12,768 nucleotides of DNA from an uncultured Ruminococcus sp. (GTDB taxonomy: Bacteria; Bacillota; Clostridia; Oscillospirales; CAG-272), in assembly GCA_902791785.1 (NCBI GenBank), contig CADAXH010000022.1, forward strand, positions 1 through 12,768, written 5' to 3'. Position 1 is the stretch's first letter. Each line of letters opens with the position of its first letter. Position numbers and translations under genes: made by a program. The notes beneath the pieces are model-generated. The model had not been told where the DNA came from, did no database searches, and saw only the letters and a program-made list of their open reading frames with translations. Of this stretch, positions 7,322 to 12,768 are shown in pieces.

Positions 7322-9202
7322 TTATCTGATTACCAAGTCTACCTTTCCGCAGTCTGTTTTTTCTTTTGCCTTAAGAAGAATCCTGTAAACACATTCTCCC
7401 CAGTTTGCTTTTAAACTGTTGTCGTTTCCGGTCGGAAACTCTTCATAGGTAGCTTTAAGCGAACCATCTATACGAAGCTGCAGTTTTGTTTTTTCATCCA
7501 CTGTCAGAGTTATGCAGTTCTTGTCTATGACAGGCTTTGGTGCAACAATCAGTGAAAAGACTATGTCGCTCTTTTCCTTAAGGCTGTACTGATCGTCAAT
7601 TGTGATCTTCCTGTTTTTGCGATCAAAGCTTATTGTCCTGTACCATTCTTCTATTCCAGCGCCCTCTTCATATGCCTGGGCAATGTTCATTCTTAATTCA
7701 ACCAAATCATCTGTCATATTGTATGACACATCAGTGGCTTTATACTCAGGACCATTGTGCTGACCAATTCCGTTTACAGCAGGAAGGTTGTGGAACTGTG
7801 ACTGCATTTGTGGTATTTCATATCTCTGTTCACTGAACGTCTTCTTTTCATAAACACCTGTCCCCAGATCTATGATAACAGGCTTTCCGTCTTTATACAC
7901 TATAAAAGAACCGACATCGTTATGATTGTGATTTACATAATTATGCCCTGCAATGGCAGCAAGATACAATCCTTTGTATGTTCCTCCGGATTGTCTCGCC
8001 GTCATCCACTGAATGCCGTCAAGCCAGGCATCTCTCAGATACGGGTACTTTGCCTTCTTCTCTTTTCTTATGTCAGCCATAGCAAACATGTTTCTGAAGA
8101 ATCTGTGAAGGAACCAAATACATGTAATCTCGTAGTATTTTTCTTTTCCTTCAGCATAATGCTCCCTGTCGAGAGCAATACCTTCATCAGTCATCACTTC
8201 ATCGGAAAAGCTTTTTCCCATACGGTATAGTTCTACAGCGTCTATTCCCGTCTTCGCTCCGCAGTCGCAGAAATTGACCACATACTTGCTGTATATATGA
8301 ACTTTGCAGATGTATTTGGAAAAAACATGGAGCAATTCATCCCGGAGAAGTCCGGAATTGTATCCCGTCAGTGCGTCTATGAGAACCGAGGCATCATAAA
8401 GAACAGCCCCGGCTGCATTCCAGTAGCCCGGTCCTTCGTCGCATCCTCCGTCCTTTTTGTTATATTTTGGATAAAACTCAAGTATCTCAAGACATTTGTC
8501 AAGCACACTGAGTCTTTCATTCTCGTCTTCGCAGGCTATTCCTGCGACCTCGATGATATTGGCAATAATCCATGTGGTCCAGTTGCTGCACCTTGTCCTG
8601 GTGTAGCACATCCACCACATATCTTTGCGGTTAAGGAAAGGCTTGAATATCCTTCTTTCAAGCTCATAGCTGATTCTGCTGCAGATTCTCGGACTCTCCT
8701 GATCGAGTCTTCCTTTCATCACAAAATATATGATGGACAAAAGGCTGGCTGTCTCAGCAGAAAACAAATCTATGAAGGTGCTTTCGGTTTTGGAGGTATC
8801 CGGAAGTTCGGCAATCCTGTCACCTTCGTTCAAATGTGCCGGAATTACCCAGGTCGCCTCGTCAAGAATGGCCCACAATCCGTTGATTATGTCGTCAACA
8901 AATCTCCCTTTTCCCTCAACGCACTCTGCAATAAACAGACTGAGAAGCTGTTTTCTTCTCTGGCGGTGATACACCTCTTCAAACCTTGACCTGTTTCCGT
9001 TTCTTGTAAAGTCCAGATAGTATTTTGCGGGAATGGTCGGCCACTTGTAGTCCAGGTACTTCTCCCCGTTCTTTACATATTCTTTTTTCTGTTCGGGCAG
9101 AAGATTATCCCAAGCAGATCTGTCTTCATACTTGGGAAAAAAATCAACGTCTTCTTTTTTTATCAGTGTTTGGGGTAGATTCTTTCTGATTTCTTCAAAC
9201 AT
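7322..9202 (-). CDS. Heparinase II/III-family polysaccharide lyase, cytoplasmic
   Basis: A 626-residue protein. The N-terminal half is helical, as in the alpha/alpha-toroid of heparinase II/III-like lyases (PL12/15/17/21 type). The second half carries the family hallmark NHNHNDVGSF (His425, His427, Asp429), then IIDLGTGVY and a QFHNLPAVNG segment, leading to the beta-sandwich. Such enzymes cleave uronate-containing glycans such as heparan sulfate or alginate by beta-elimination. There is no signal peptide, so the substrate would be imported oligosaccharide. I set the start at ATG 9202, not the longer frame from 9235, because AAGGAG lies six bases before ATG 9202 and the longer start falls inside the upstream gene. 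It sits between the HAD gene (10-base gap) and a beta-helix gene (3-base gap). The precise PL family is not determinable by eye. Confidence 0.85.
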   Translation of the reverse strand: MFEEIRKNLPQTLIKKEDVDFFPKYEDRSAWDNLLPEQKKEYVKNGEKYLDYKWPTIPAKYYLDFTRNGNRSRFEEVYHRQRRKQLLSLFIAECVEGKGRFVDDIINGLWAILDEATWVIPAHLNEGDRIAELPDTSKTESTFIDLFSAETASLLSIIYFVMKGRLDQESPRICSRISYELERRIFKPFLNRKDMWWMCYTRTRCSNWTTWIIANIIEVAGIACEDENERLSVLDKCLEILEFYPKYNKKDGGCDEGPGYWNAAGAVLYDASVLIDALTGYNSGLLRDELLHVFSKYICKVHIYSKYVVNFCDCGAKTGIDAVELYRMGKSFSDEVMTDEGIALDREHYAEGKEKYYEITCIWFLHRFFRNMFAMADIRKEKKAKYPYLRDAWLDGIQWMTARQSGGTYKGLYLAAIAGHNYVNHNHNDVGSFIVYKDGKPVIIDLGTGVYEKKTFSEQRYEIPQMQSQFHNLPAVNGIGQHNGPEYKATDVSYNMTDDLVELRMNIAQAYEEGAGIEEWYRTISFDRKNRKITIDDQYSLKEKSDIVFSLIVAPKPVIDKNCITLTVDEKTKLQLRIDGSLKATYEEFPTGNDNSLKANWGECVYRILLKAKEKTDCGKVDLVIR

Positions 9203-9212
9203 AAAAAACTCC

Positions 9213-9932
9213 TTACAGCAGTCCGCTGTTTTCAATTATGTTCTGGAAATTGGTATACTCGTCAATGATTATGAACCTGATACCGCTGCTGTATACGTCG
9301 TTGTCGTTTCCGCCGGGGAAATAGTCGTCGCCGCAGTACACTGTTTCGTCTTTTGAGAAATTGTGTTCTGAAGCATATCTCATCAGCGAATTGTATTTGC
9401 CGTACTCGCCCGGGATTATGTCAAATGAGGATGTGCCCCCTATGACCACATTATAGTCATAGAAGAGTTCTTTGACATAAGGATACATGGCCCTTCTTTT
9501 CTTTTTGTCCGGGTCATATGCCAGTTTGTCCTTTATGTCTGCAGTCGTTCCGAGCACAGGGAAAGTGAGAAGTCCAGACTCGTGAAACTCCATTGTATTT
9601 CCCGCAAAGTCATGAAGATTATATTTTTCCCTGATAAGAGATGCTCTTCTGAGTATTTCCTCCCGGTCTACCGGAGCAAACTCATTCTTCTTTATTTCCA
9701 GTTCTTTTGTTTCATGATTGTATTCTGCAAACTGCATGCCGTAGTTGCCGATTATATCAATCGGGAACTCGTTCATCTGCTTATAAATCCTTGTGCAGGA
9801 ACCTGCTCCAACCATCACAAGCCTGTACTTTTCAGCCAGCCTCAAAAGTACGTTTCTGTTCTTTTCTTCCAGTGGTGTCTTGTGCTGTGTCAGAGTTCCA
9901 TCAAGATCAAAAGCCACAAGTTTAACACTCAT
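9213..9932 (-). CDS. HAD-superfamily phosphatase, phosphomannomutase-like
   Basis: A 239-residue HAD hydrolase. Motif I is FDLDGTLT with nucleophile Asp9 and acid/base Asp11. GAGSCT gives the motif II Ser/Thr region, and YCGDDYFPGGND near the C-terminus is the motif IV acidic cluster. The middle (NTMEFHESGLLTFPVLG, then GGTSSFDIIPGEYGK) resembles the C2b cap of eukaryotic-type phosphomannomutase/Cof-like enzymes. It is probably a sugar-phosphate phosphatase or phosphomutase in the cytoplasm, fitting the sugar-processing genes downstream. Its AAGGTGA ribosome site lies in the end of folA (stop codon 6 bases upstream of its ATG), so it is co-transcribed and probably coupled to folA. The true substrate is unknown. 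Confidence 0.85.
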   Translation of the reverse strand: MSVKLVAFDLDGTLTQHKTPLEEKNRNVLLRLAEKYRLVMVGAGSCTRIYKQMNEFPIDIIGNYGMQFAEYNHETKELEIKKNEFAPVDREEILRRASLIREKYNLHDFAGNTMEFHESGLLTFPVLGTTADIKDKLAYDPDKKKRRAMYPYVKELFYDYNVVIGGTSSFDIIPGEYGKYNSLMRYASEHNFSKDETVYCGDDYFPGGNDNDVYSSGIRFIIIDEYTNFQNIIENSGLL

Positions 9933-9938
9933 ATCTGT

Positions 9939-10427
9939 TCACCTTTTTTTGTATGTAGTAAAAGTGTATTTTATACCGTTGTCCTCTCCGCTTTCTCCGA
10001 CAGAATCAAGAACCCAGTTCTCTTTCTCGTCAAGATTCGGGAAGAAAACGTCAGCTTCAAAAGCCTTGTGCACCTTTGTAATATATGCGGTGTCGCAATC
10101 GTCAAGCATCTGTCTGTAGACGCTTGCTCCCCCTATGACAAAGACATCATCCGTATTGTATCGTGAAGCTATCTCTCTCGCCTCGTCAAGGCTTCTCGCC
10201 ATTATTGCACCTTCCACTACAAATGACGGATCATTTGACAAAACAATATTTGTTCTGTTCGGAAGTGGTCTGCCGATAGATTTATAAGTGTTCATTCCCA
10301 TCAAAACACAATGCCCGCTCGTAAGATTTTTAAAATGTTGCATGTCGCCCTTTGACTGCCATGGAAGAGTGCCATTCAAACCAATCTCTCCATCTTTTCC
10401 AATTGCCAAAATTGCGCTGATTTTCAT
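9939..10427 (-). CDS. folA: Dihydrofolate reductase
   Basis: A 162-residue DHFR, the normal length for bacterial FolA, reducing dihydrofolate to tetrahydrofolate with NADPH. Clear motifs: N-terminal AIGKDGEIGLNGTLPW, active-site Asp28 in KGDMQHFK, LMGMNTYKSIGRPLPNR for cofactor and folate contacts, and VFVIGGASVY for the NADPH pyrophosphate loop. No thymidylate synthase gene is adjacent, although thyA-folA is the common arrangement. Instead it heads a tight run of sugar-related genes. The ATG at 10427 has no obvious Shine-Dalgarno site (upstream bases TCTGCTTTTGAT). A transposable element begins 57 bases upstream, so its upstream control region is partly displaced. The Met20-loop and inhibitor-contact residues look ordinary. 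Confidence 0.95.
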   Translation of the reverse strand: MKISAILAIGKDGEIGLNGTLPWQSKGDMQHFKNLTSGHCVLMGMNTYKSIGRPLPNRTNIVLSNDPSFVVEGAIMARSLDEAREIASRYNTDDVFVIGGASVYRQMLDDCDTAYITKVHKAFEADVFFPNLDEKENWVLDSVGESGEDNGIKYTFTTYKKR

Positions 10428-10443
10428 ATCAAAAGCAGAGAAG

Positions 10444-10449
10444 TGTATA
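10444..10449 (-). promoter_or_regulatory. Possible -10 box for the folA operon
   Basis: TATACA on the minus strand sits 16 bases before the folA ATG, and overlapping TATTAT and TATATT boxes lie just upstream. No good -35 is visible 16-18 bases further out. The element's left end begins 35 bases beyond the box, so any more distant control site has been moved away by the insertion. Confidence 0.35.
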
Positions 10450-10475
10450 ATATAATTTTCAAGTGCATAAAAAGA

Positions 10476-10483
10476 TTTACTTT
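10476..10483. repeat. Target-site duplication, left copy
   Basis: TTTACTTT directly abuts the left inverted repeat and matches 12651-12658. Eight bases is the duplication length known for the IS1595 family. The direct match is 10 bp (ATTTACTTTT) because one base on each side can be assigned to either the repeat or the duplication. Confidence 0.85.
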
Positions 10484-10514
10484 TGCTCTGATTAAAATAT
10501 TACTTGACTTTTAA
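10484..10514 (+). repeat. Left terminal inverted repeat (31 bp)
   Basis: Begins TGCTCTGATTAAAATATT at the outer end and ends TTGACTTTTAA inside. It is perfectly complementary to 12620-12650. Its inner part contains TTGACT, used as the -35 of the transposase promoter. Confidence 0.95.
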
Positions 10515-10531
10515 AAATGTTGTCTTATAAA
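10504..10531 (+). promoter_or_regulatory. Transposase promoter, -35 inside the terminal repeat
   Basis: TTGACT (10504-10509), 16-base spacer, TATAAA (10526-10531). The ATG at 10538 begins exactly 6 bases after the -10 box, so the expected +1 coincides with the start codon and the mRNA would be leaderless. Confidence 0.7.
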
Positions 10532-10537
10532 ATAAGT

Positions 10538-11539
10538 ATGACAAATTTAAAAGAAATTCAAGAATTCTTGAAATACGCAACAGAGGAGCAAAGATTGGAG
10601 CTCATCAGATTGTGCAACATTGAAAACAACAAAACAAAAGAGAGCATAATTTTGTTGAAGCTTGCAAACAACTATAAATGCCCATATTGTGGCTCAAACA
10701 AAATTTGCAAGAACGGACACACAGGCGCTTCGCAGCAATTTAGATGTAATGCCTGCAAGAAAAATTACTCTTCAAAAACAAACACAATCTTTTTTCACAC
10801 AAGAAAAACAATAGAGCTTTGGCAAGAATACATTGAACTCTTTTCACAGGGTTTATCATTAAGAAAAATAGTTGAAAAGATGGATAAAAAAATATCATAC
10901 CCAACAAGTTTTTATTGGAGACATAAGATTTTAGAGGTTATGAAAAACTTTGACAATCATGACAAACTTGAAGGCATAGTTGAAGCAGATGAAACATATT
11001 TTGAAGAGAGCCAAAAGGGAAGCAGACACATGACAAGAAAAGCAAGAAAACGCGGATTTAGTAGTGAAAAACGCATTGTAGGACTATCTCACAACAAGGT
11101 TTGCGTATTAACTGCTTTGGATAGACAAAAGCACTCATTCAACAAACCTGTCGGATATGGAAAAGTAAGCAAATATCAAATTGAAATCTTGCAACACAGA
11201 ATTGAAAAAGACAGCATTTTGATTACTGATGGAGAGCGCGGATACAGAACAATCAAGGATGTAAAATTAAAACAGCTCAAATTTGGAAAAGCACAGAGCA
11301 AAGTATATCATCTAAACAATATCAATAATTTCCACTCACATCTCAAAAAGTTCATGATTAGATTTAATGGCGTGGCTACTAAATATCTTGATAACTACGT
11401 CAACTATTTCAGAGAGTTCAGAGATAAGATTGACACATTTAATCAGCTTTTACAGTTGCAAGGATATTATAGAGTTGTAGATATTAAAGCGAGGAGAGTG
11501 GGGTTTAAGAGCGGTGTTGAATTACAACAAATGCTTTAA
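10538..11539 (+). CDS. IS1595/ISXO2-type transposase
   Basis: A 333-residue DDE-type transposase that would cut and join the inverted repeats of this element. A zinc ribbon lies at Cys48-x2-Cys51 and Cys70-x2-Cys73 (KCPYCGSNKIC, FRCNACKKNY), followed by a helix-turn-helix-like stretch (LSLRKIVEKM). The catalytic core shows VEADETY (Asp151), LITDGERGY (Asp231) and HLNNINNFHSHLKK with FNGVATKYLDNYVNYF. Asn263 or Asn264 stands where the third acidic residue is expected; Asn at this place is, as I recall, typical of several IS1595 subgroups. The frame extends back to ATG 10517, but that codon lies upstream of the -10 box of the likely promoter, so I prefer ATG 10538. No Shine-Dalgarno site is seen for either. 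The 3' end overlaps the convergent membrane-protein gene by 18 bases. Confidence 0.88.
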   Translation: MTNLKEIQEFLKYATEEQRLELIRLCNIENNKTKESIILLKLANNYKCPYCGSNKICKNGHTGASQQFRCNACKKNYSSKTNTIFFHTRKTIELWQEYIELFSQGLSLRKIVEKMDKKISYPTSFYWRHKILEVMKNFDNHDKLEGIVEADETYFEESQKGSRHMTRKARKRGFSSEKRIVGLSHNKVCVLTALDRQKHSFNKPVGYGKVSKYQIEILQHRIEKDSILITDGERGYRTIKDVKLKQLKFGKAQSKVYHLNNINNFHSHLKKFMIRFNGVATKYLDNYVNYFREFRDKIDTFNQLLQLQGYYRVVDIKARRVGFKSGVELQQML

Positions 11540-11863
11540 GAAAAAACCAAAAGCAATTAAACCTATTGAATATATGTAATCCCACAAATTTTTTAAAAAA
11601 AGTTTTAATTGTATGCAGCCGTTACAATTACAATTACAATTCGTTCCCCCACAAAACCACACGTCACACATATAATAAAACAAAGAACCAGTTACAATAA
11701 TAGCCACAATAATAACAAAACTAATAGCACAATGCAATGGATAATTGAAAATAAGTGTGCTAAGTTTATGTTTGTTTTGTAATTGTTGTATTTTGTGCTC
11801 TTCCTCTATTTGTTTTATAGTAGGTTTGGTATTAACTTTTACATCATCACCAACTTTCTCCAT
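11522..11863 (-). CDS. Two-TM Cys-rich passenger protein, function unknown
   Basis: A 113-residue protein I do not recognise. The N-terminal 40 residues are polar with a short possible coiled coil (KQIEEEHKIQQLQNKHKL, about 17-34). TM1 covers about 44-65 (HCAISFVIIVAIIVTGSLFYY). A short loop follows with six cysteines in 18 residues (Cys66, 71, 76, 78, 80, 83), including NCNCNCNGC, and TM2 covers about 94-112. It starts three bases after the peptidase stop (TAG-TTT-ATG) with no ribosome site, so it is probably translated by re-initiation after the peptidase. The Cys-rich loop could bind a metal, hold disulfides or sense redox state if outside. As partner of an ImmA/IrrE peptidase it might be a substrate, anchor or sensor; this is inference only. 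Confidence 0.7.
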   Translation of the reverse strand: MEKVGDDVKVNTKPTIKQIEEEHKIQQLQNKHKLSTLIFNYPLHCAISFVIIVAIIVTGSLFYYMCDVWFCGGTNCNCNCNGCIQLKLFLKNLWDYIYSIGLIAFGFFLKHLL

Positions 11864-11866
11864 AAA

Positions 11867-12388
11867 CTATACAAATAAATTTTCAATCAAACCAATATTA
11901 TATGCACGAGCTTTAACATTTTCAATTGGCACAAAAAAGAAATTCGCTAATGCAACTATAATTTCTTTTTTATCTTTTTGTTCGCTATTTTTATATTCTT
12001 TAAATTTTTCTATAAATTTTTCTTTCGGCATCAATAATTCATTAGCGAAATCATTTGCTTCTCGTTCTTGTTGTAATTCAAAAACTGAATAATTTACTTC
12101 ATTTCCTTTGTATAATTGTCCTTCGTGTTGATGAATATAATGCCCTAATTCGTGCGCTATAATCATCCTAATTTGGTCGCTTTTCCCTTTTTTATTTTTA
12201 TTTATTAAGATGTTGTTTTCATTTGGGCAATATTTGCCATCTGCATTATTTTCAATATTTTCTGAATAGTAGCATCCAATTTTTAAAGCTTCCAAAATTG
12301 CCAATAAATCTACTGGATAAGCGTTTACTATGTTTGTCACATCCGCATTCATTCCTTTTATTTTTTCAATAATTTCAGTAATAGTCAT
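11867..12388 (-). CDS. ImmA/IrrE-family zinc metallopeptidase
   Basis: A 173-residue protein with the gluzincin-like signature IIAHELGHYIHQHEG (His79, Glu80, His83) and a downstream EREANDFANELLMP helix in which Glu110 is the likely third zinc ligand. The C-terminal ALANFFFVPIENVKARAYNIGLI matches the usual ending of the family. Known relatives (ImmA of ICEBs1, IrrE/DdrO system of Deinococcus) cleave XRE-type repressors after a damage or cell-density signal. Here no XRE gene is in the element, so the target would be a host or distant repressor, or the membrane partner encoded directly downstream. It is expected to be cytoplasmic. The ATG has no Shine-Dalgarno site and lies 6 bases from a -10 box, suggesting a leaderless mRNA. 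The gene is very A+T-rich compared with host genes here. Confidence 0.87.
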   Translation of the reverse strand: MTITEIIEKIKGMNADVTNIVNAYPVDLLAILEALKIGCYYSENIENNADGKYCPNENNILINKNKKGKSDQIRMIIAHELGHYIHQHEGQLYKGNEVNYSVFELQQEREANDFANELLMPKEKFIEKFKEYKNSEQKDKKEIIVALANFFFVPIENVKARAYNIGLIENLFV

Positions 12389-12394
12389 ATACTC

Positions 12395-12423
12395 ACTATA
12401 TCAAACATAACTCACCTACGCAA
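12395..12423 (-). promoter_or_regulatory. Promoter of the peptidase/membrane-protein cassette
   Basis: Minus strand: TTGCGT (12418-12423), 17-base spacer, TATAGT (12395-12400) preceded by TGA, an extended -10. The ATG at 12388 begins exactly 6 bases after the -10 box. A TTGACT just outside (12423-12428) is too far from the -10 to pair with it. Confidence 0.7.
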
Positions 12424-12428
12424 GTCAA

Positions 12429-12479
12429 TTTTTGATTTAAATACCAATCAACAAAGTTGATTTGTGTTTAAATCAAAAA
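12429..12479. repeat. Nested palindrome upstream of the peptidase promoter
   Basis: Outer 13-bp perfect arms TTTTTGATTTAAA (12429-12441) and TTTAAATCAAAAA (12467-12479) enclose inner 7-bp perfect arms AATCAAC (12446-12452) and GTTGATT (12456-12462) with an AAA loop. No T-tract or G+C-rich stem makes a terminator likely. It ends about 5 bases outside the -35, a position fit for an operator or a DNA-bend/cruciform site. Confidence 0.75.
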
Positions 12480-12619
12480 AATATTAAAACAATTTTTTTT
12501 ATAATCAAGACGGTCTTTCGTTCTGCCCTTTGTCAACATTTTTTTTCAAAACCACCACCACAACAAAATTTTTCACTCTGATTTTCAAAAACAGCATGAC
12601 TGGTTGTTGATGGAAGTGG
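12480..12619. other. Non-coding stretch between palindrome and right repeat
   Basis: A+T-rich DNA with a more G+C-rich island near 12508-12535 (around AAGACGGTCTT and GTTCTGCCC). No convincing gene is present; the only frame with an ATG is a 30-codon minus-strand one (12505-12597) without a ribosome site. Together with 12389-12479 and the flank to 12768 this makes about 380 bases without a gene. Confidence 0.5.
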
Positions 12620-12650
12620 TTAAAAGTCAAGTAATATTTTAATCAGAGCA
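12620..12650 (-). repeat. Right terminal inverted repeat (31 bp)
   Basis: Perfect reverse complement of 10484-10514; its outer end reads AATCAGAGCA at 12641-12650. It also carries the TTGACT motif facing inward, but no -10 box lies at a useful distance. Confidence 0.95.
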
Positions 12651-12658
12651 TTTACTTT
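12651..12658. repeat. Target-site duplication, right copy
   Basis: TTTACTTT immediately after the right inverted repeat, identical to 10476-10483. Confidence 0.85.
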
Positions 12659-12668
12659 TTTAACTTTC

Positions 12669-12696
12669 TTGACATTTCCATTTTCTCTTTTATACT
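12669..12696 (+). promoter_or_regulatory. Strong promoter in the host flank, reading off the right edge
   Basis: TTGACA (12669-12674), 16-base spacer, TATACT (12691-12696), a near-consensus sigma-A promoter 18 bases outside the element. It would drive a gene to the right that is not in the window. Before the insertion it would have stood divergent to folA. An ATG at 12720 follows, but only 16 codons are visible and they run into the AG repeat. Confidence 0.7.
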
Positions 12697-12739
12697 CTCC
12701 CAGTTAAAACTTGTTTTTTATGAAAATTTCAAAATTCAC

Positions 12740-12768
12740 CTCGCGCAGCGAGAGAGAGAGAGAGAGAG
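12740..12768. repeat. Small palindrome running into an AG dinucleotide repeat
   Basis: CTCGC (12740-12744), GCA loop, GCGAG (12748-12752), then uninterrupted AG units (12751-12768) to the end of the window. It is unlike the surrounding sequence, and may be a true microsatellite or an assembly end artefact. Confidence 0.6.

Larger units (their letters stand above)
10484..12650 (+). mobile_element. Complete IS1595-family element with a peptidase/membrane-protein passenger cassette
   Basis: A 2167-bp element bounded by 31-bp perfect inverted repeats and flanked by an 8-bp duplication, so the boundaries are well fixed. It carries an ISXO2/IS1595-type transposase reading right and, in the opposite orientation, an ImmA/IrrE-like metallopeptidase plus a small two-TM Cys-rich protein. 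It is visibly more A+T-rich than the flanking genes and lacks Shine-Dalgarno sites, unlike most host genes here, which indicates recent transfer. Perfect repeats, an intact duplication and an unbroken transposase frame suggest recent, possibly still active, insertion. Some IS1595-family members are known to carry passenger genes. Confidence 0.9.

Noticed and set aside
8297..8989. 230-codon plus-strand frame opposite the lyase gene
   Set aside because: Antisense shadow; no ribosome site, and the minus-strand frame carries the heparinase-family motifs.
12576..12583. CTCTGATT resembling the tip of the element's inverted repeat
   Set aside because: Only 8 bases match and the rest diverges; expected by chance in such A+T-rich DNA.
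12505..12597. 30-codon minus-strand frame near the right repeat of the element
   Set aside because: No ribosome site or promoter at a suitable place, low-complexity Val run; could be real only if conserved in other copies.
12720..12768. Start of a gene after the flank promoter
   Set aside because: Only 16 codons, no Shine-Dalgarno site, and it consists largely of the AG repeat; not enough to call.

Overview
The window looks like chromosomal DNA from a moderately A+T-rich Firmicute, most probably a gut-type member of the Clostridia. This is inferred from gene content and style: Shine-Dalgarno sites of the AGGAGG type, sigma-A-like promoters, a His-rich CobW GTPase next to a CobW/YcgQ-like fusion, a bacterial serpin, and the small YKW-type membrane proteins. 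No rRNA, tRNA or CRISPR array was seen.

Layout. (1) 1-902, minus strand: two small membrane proteins of unknown function (the second cut by the window edge) behind a good promoter at 935-963. (2) 1033-4505, plus strand, divergent from the first block: a G3E/CobW metallochaperone GTPase carrying an 80-residue run made only of His, Asp and Glu, then a second degenerate CobW-like GTPase with a YcgQ/TIGR03943-type C-terminal domain, then an exported serpin. The block ends at a bidirectional terminator (about 4518-4570). (3) 4619-10427, minus strand: a tight five-gene run folA - HAD phosphatase (phosphomannomutase-like) - heparinase II/III-like lyase - beta-helix protein - GH28-like beta-helix protein, converging on the same terminator. 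None of the three glycan-related proteins has a signal peptide, so this looks like intracellular handling of imported acidic oligosaccharides, oddly headed by dihydrofolate reductase. (4) 10484-12650: a complete, visibly more A+T-rich transposable element with 31-bp perfect terminal inverted repeats and an 8-bp target duplication, TTTACTTT, inserted 56 bp upstream of folA. Its transposase is of the IS1595/ISXO2 type. It also carries a two-gene passenger cassette in the opposite orientation: an ImmA/IrrE-type zinc metallopeptidase and a small two-TM protein with a Cys-rich loop. (5) 12659-12768: host flank with a strong outward promoter, ending in a small palindrome plus an AG repeat.

The most notable region is the element. 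It combines a transposase with a regulatory-type protease and a membrane partner but no XRE regulator. Both element promoters place their -10 box exactly 6 nt before an ATG with no Shine-Dalgarno site, which suggests leaderless expression, and a large nested palindrome sits just upstream of the peptidase promoter. The second most notable features are the metal-binding tandem repeat in the CobW protein and the cytoplasmic lyase/beta-helix operon.
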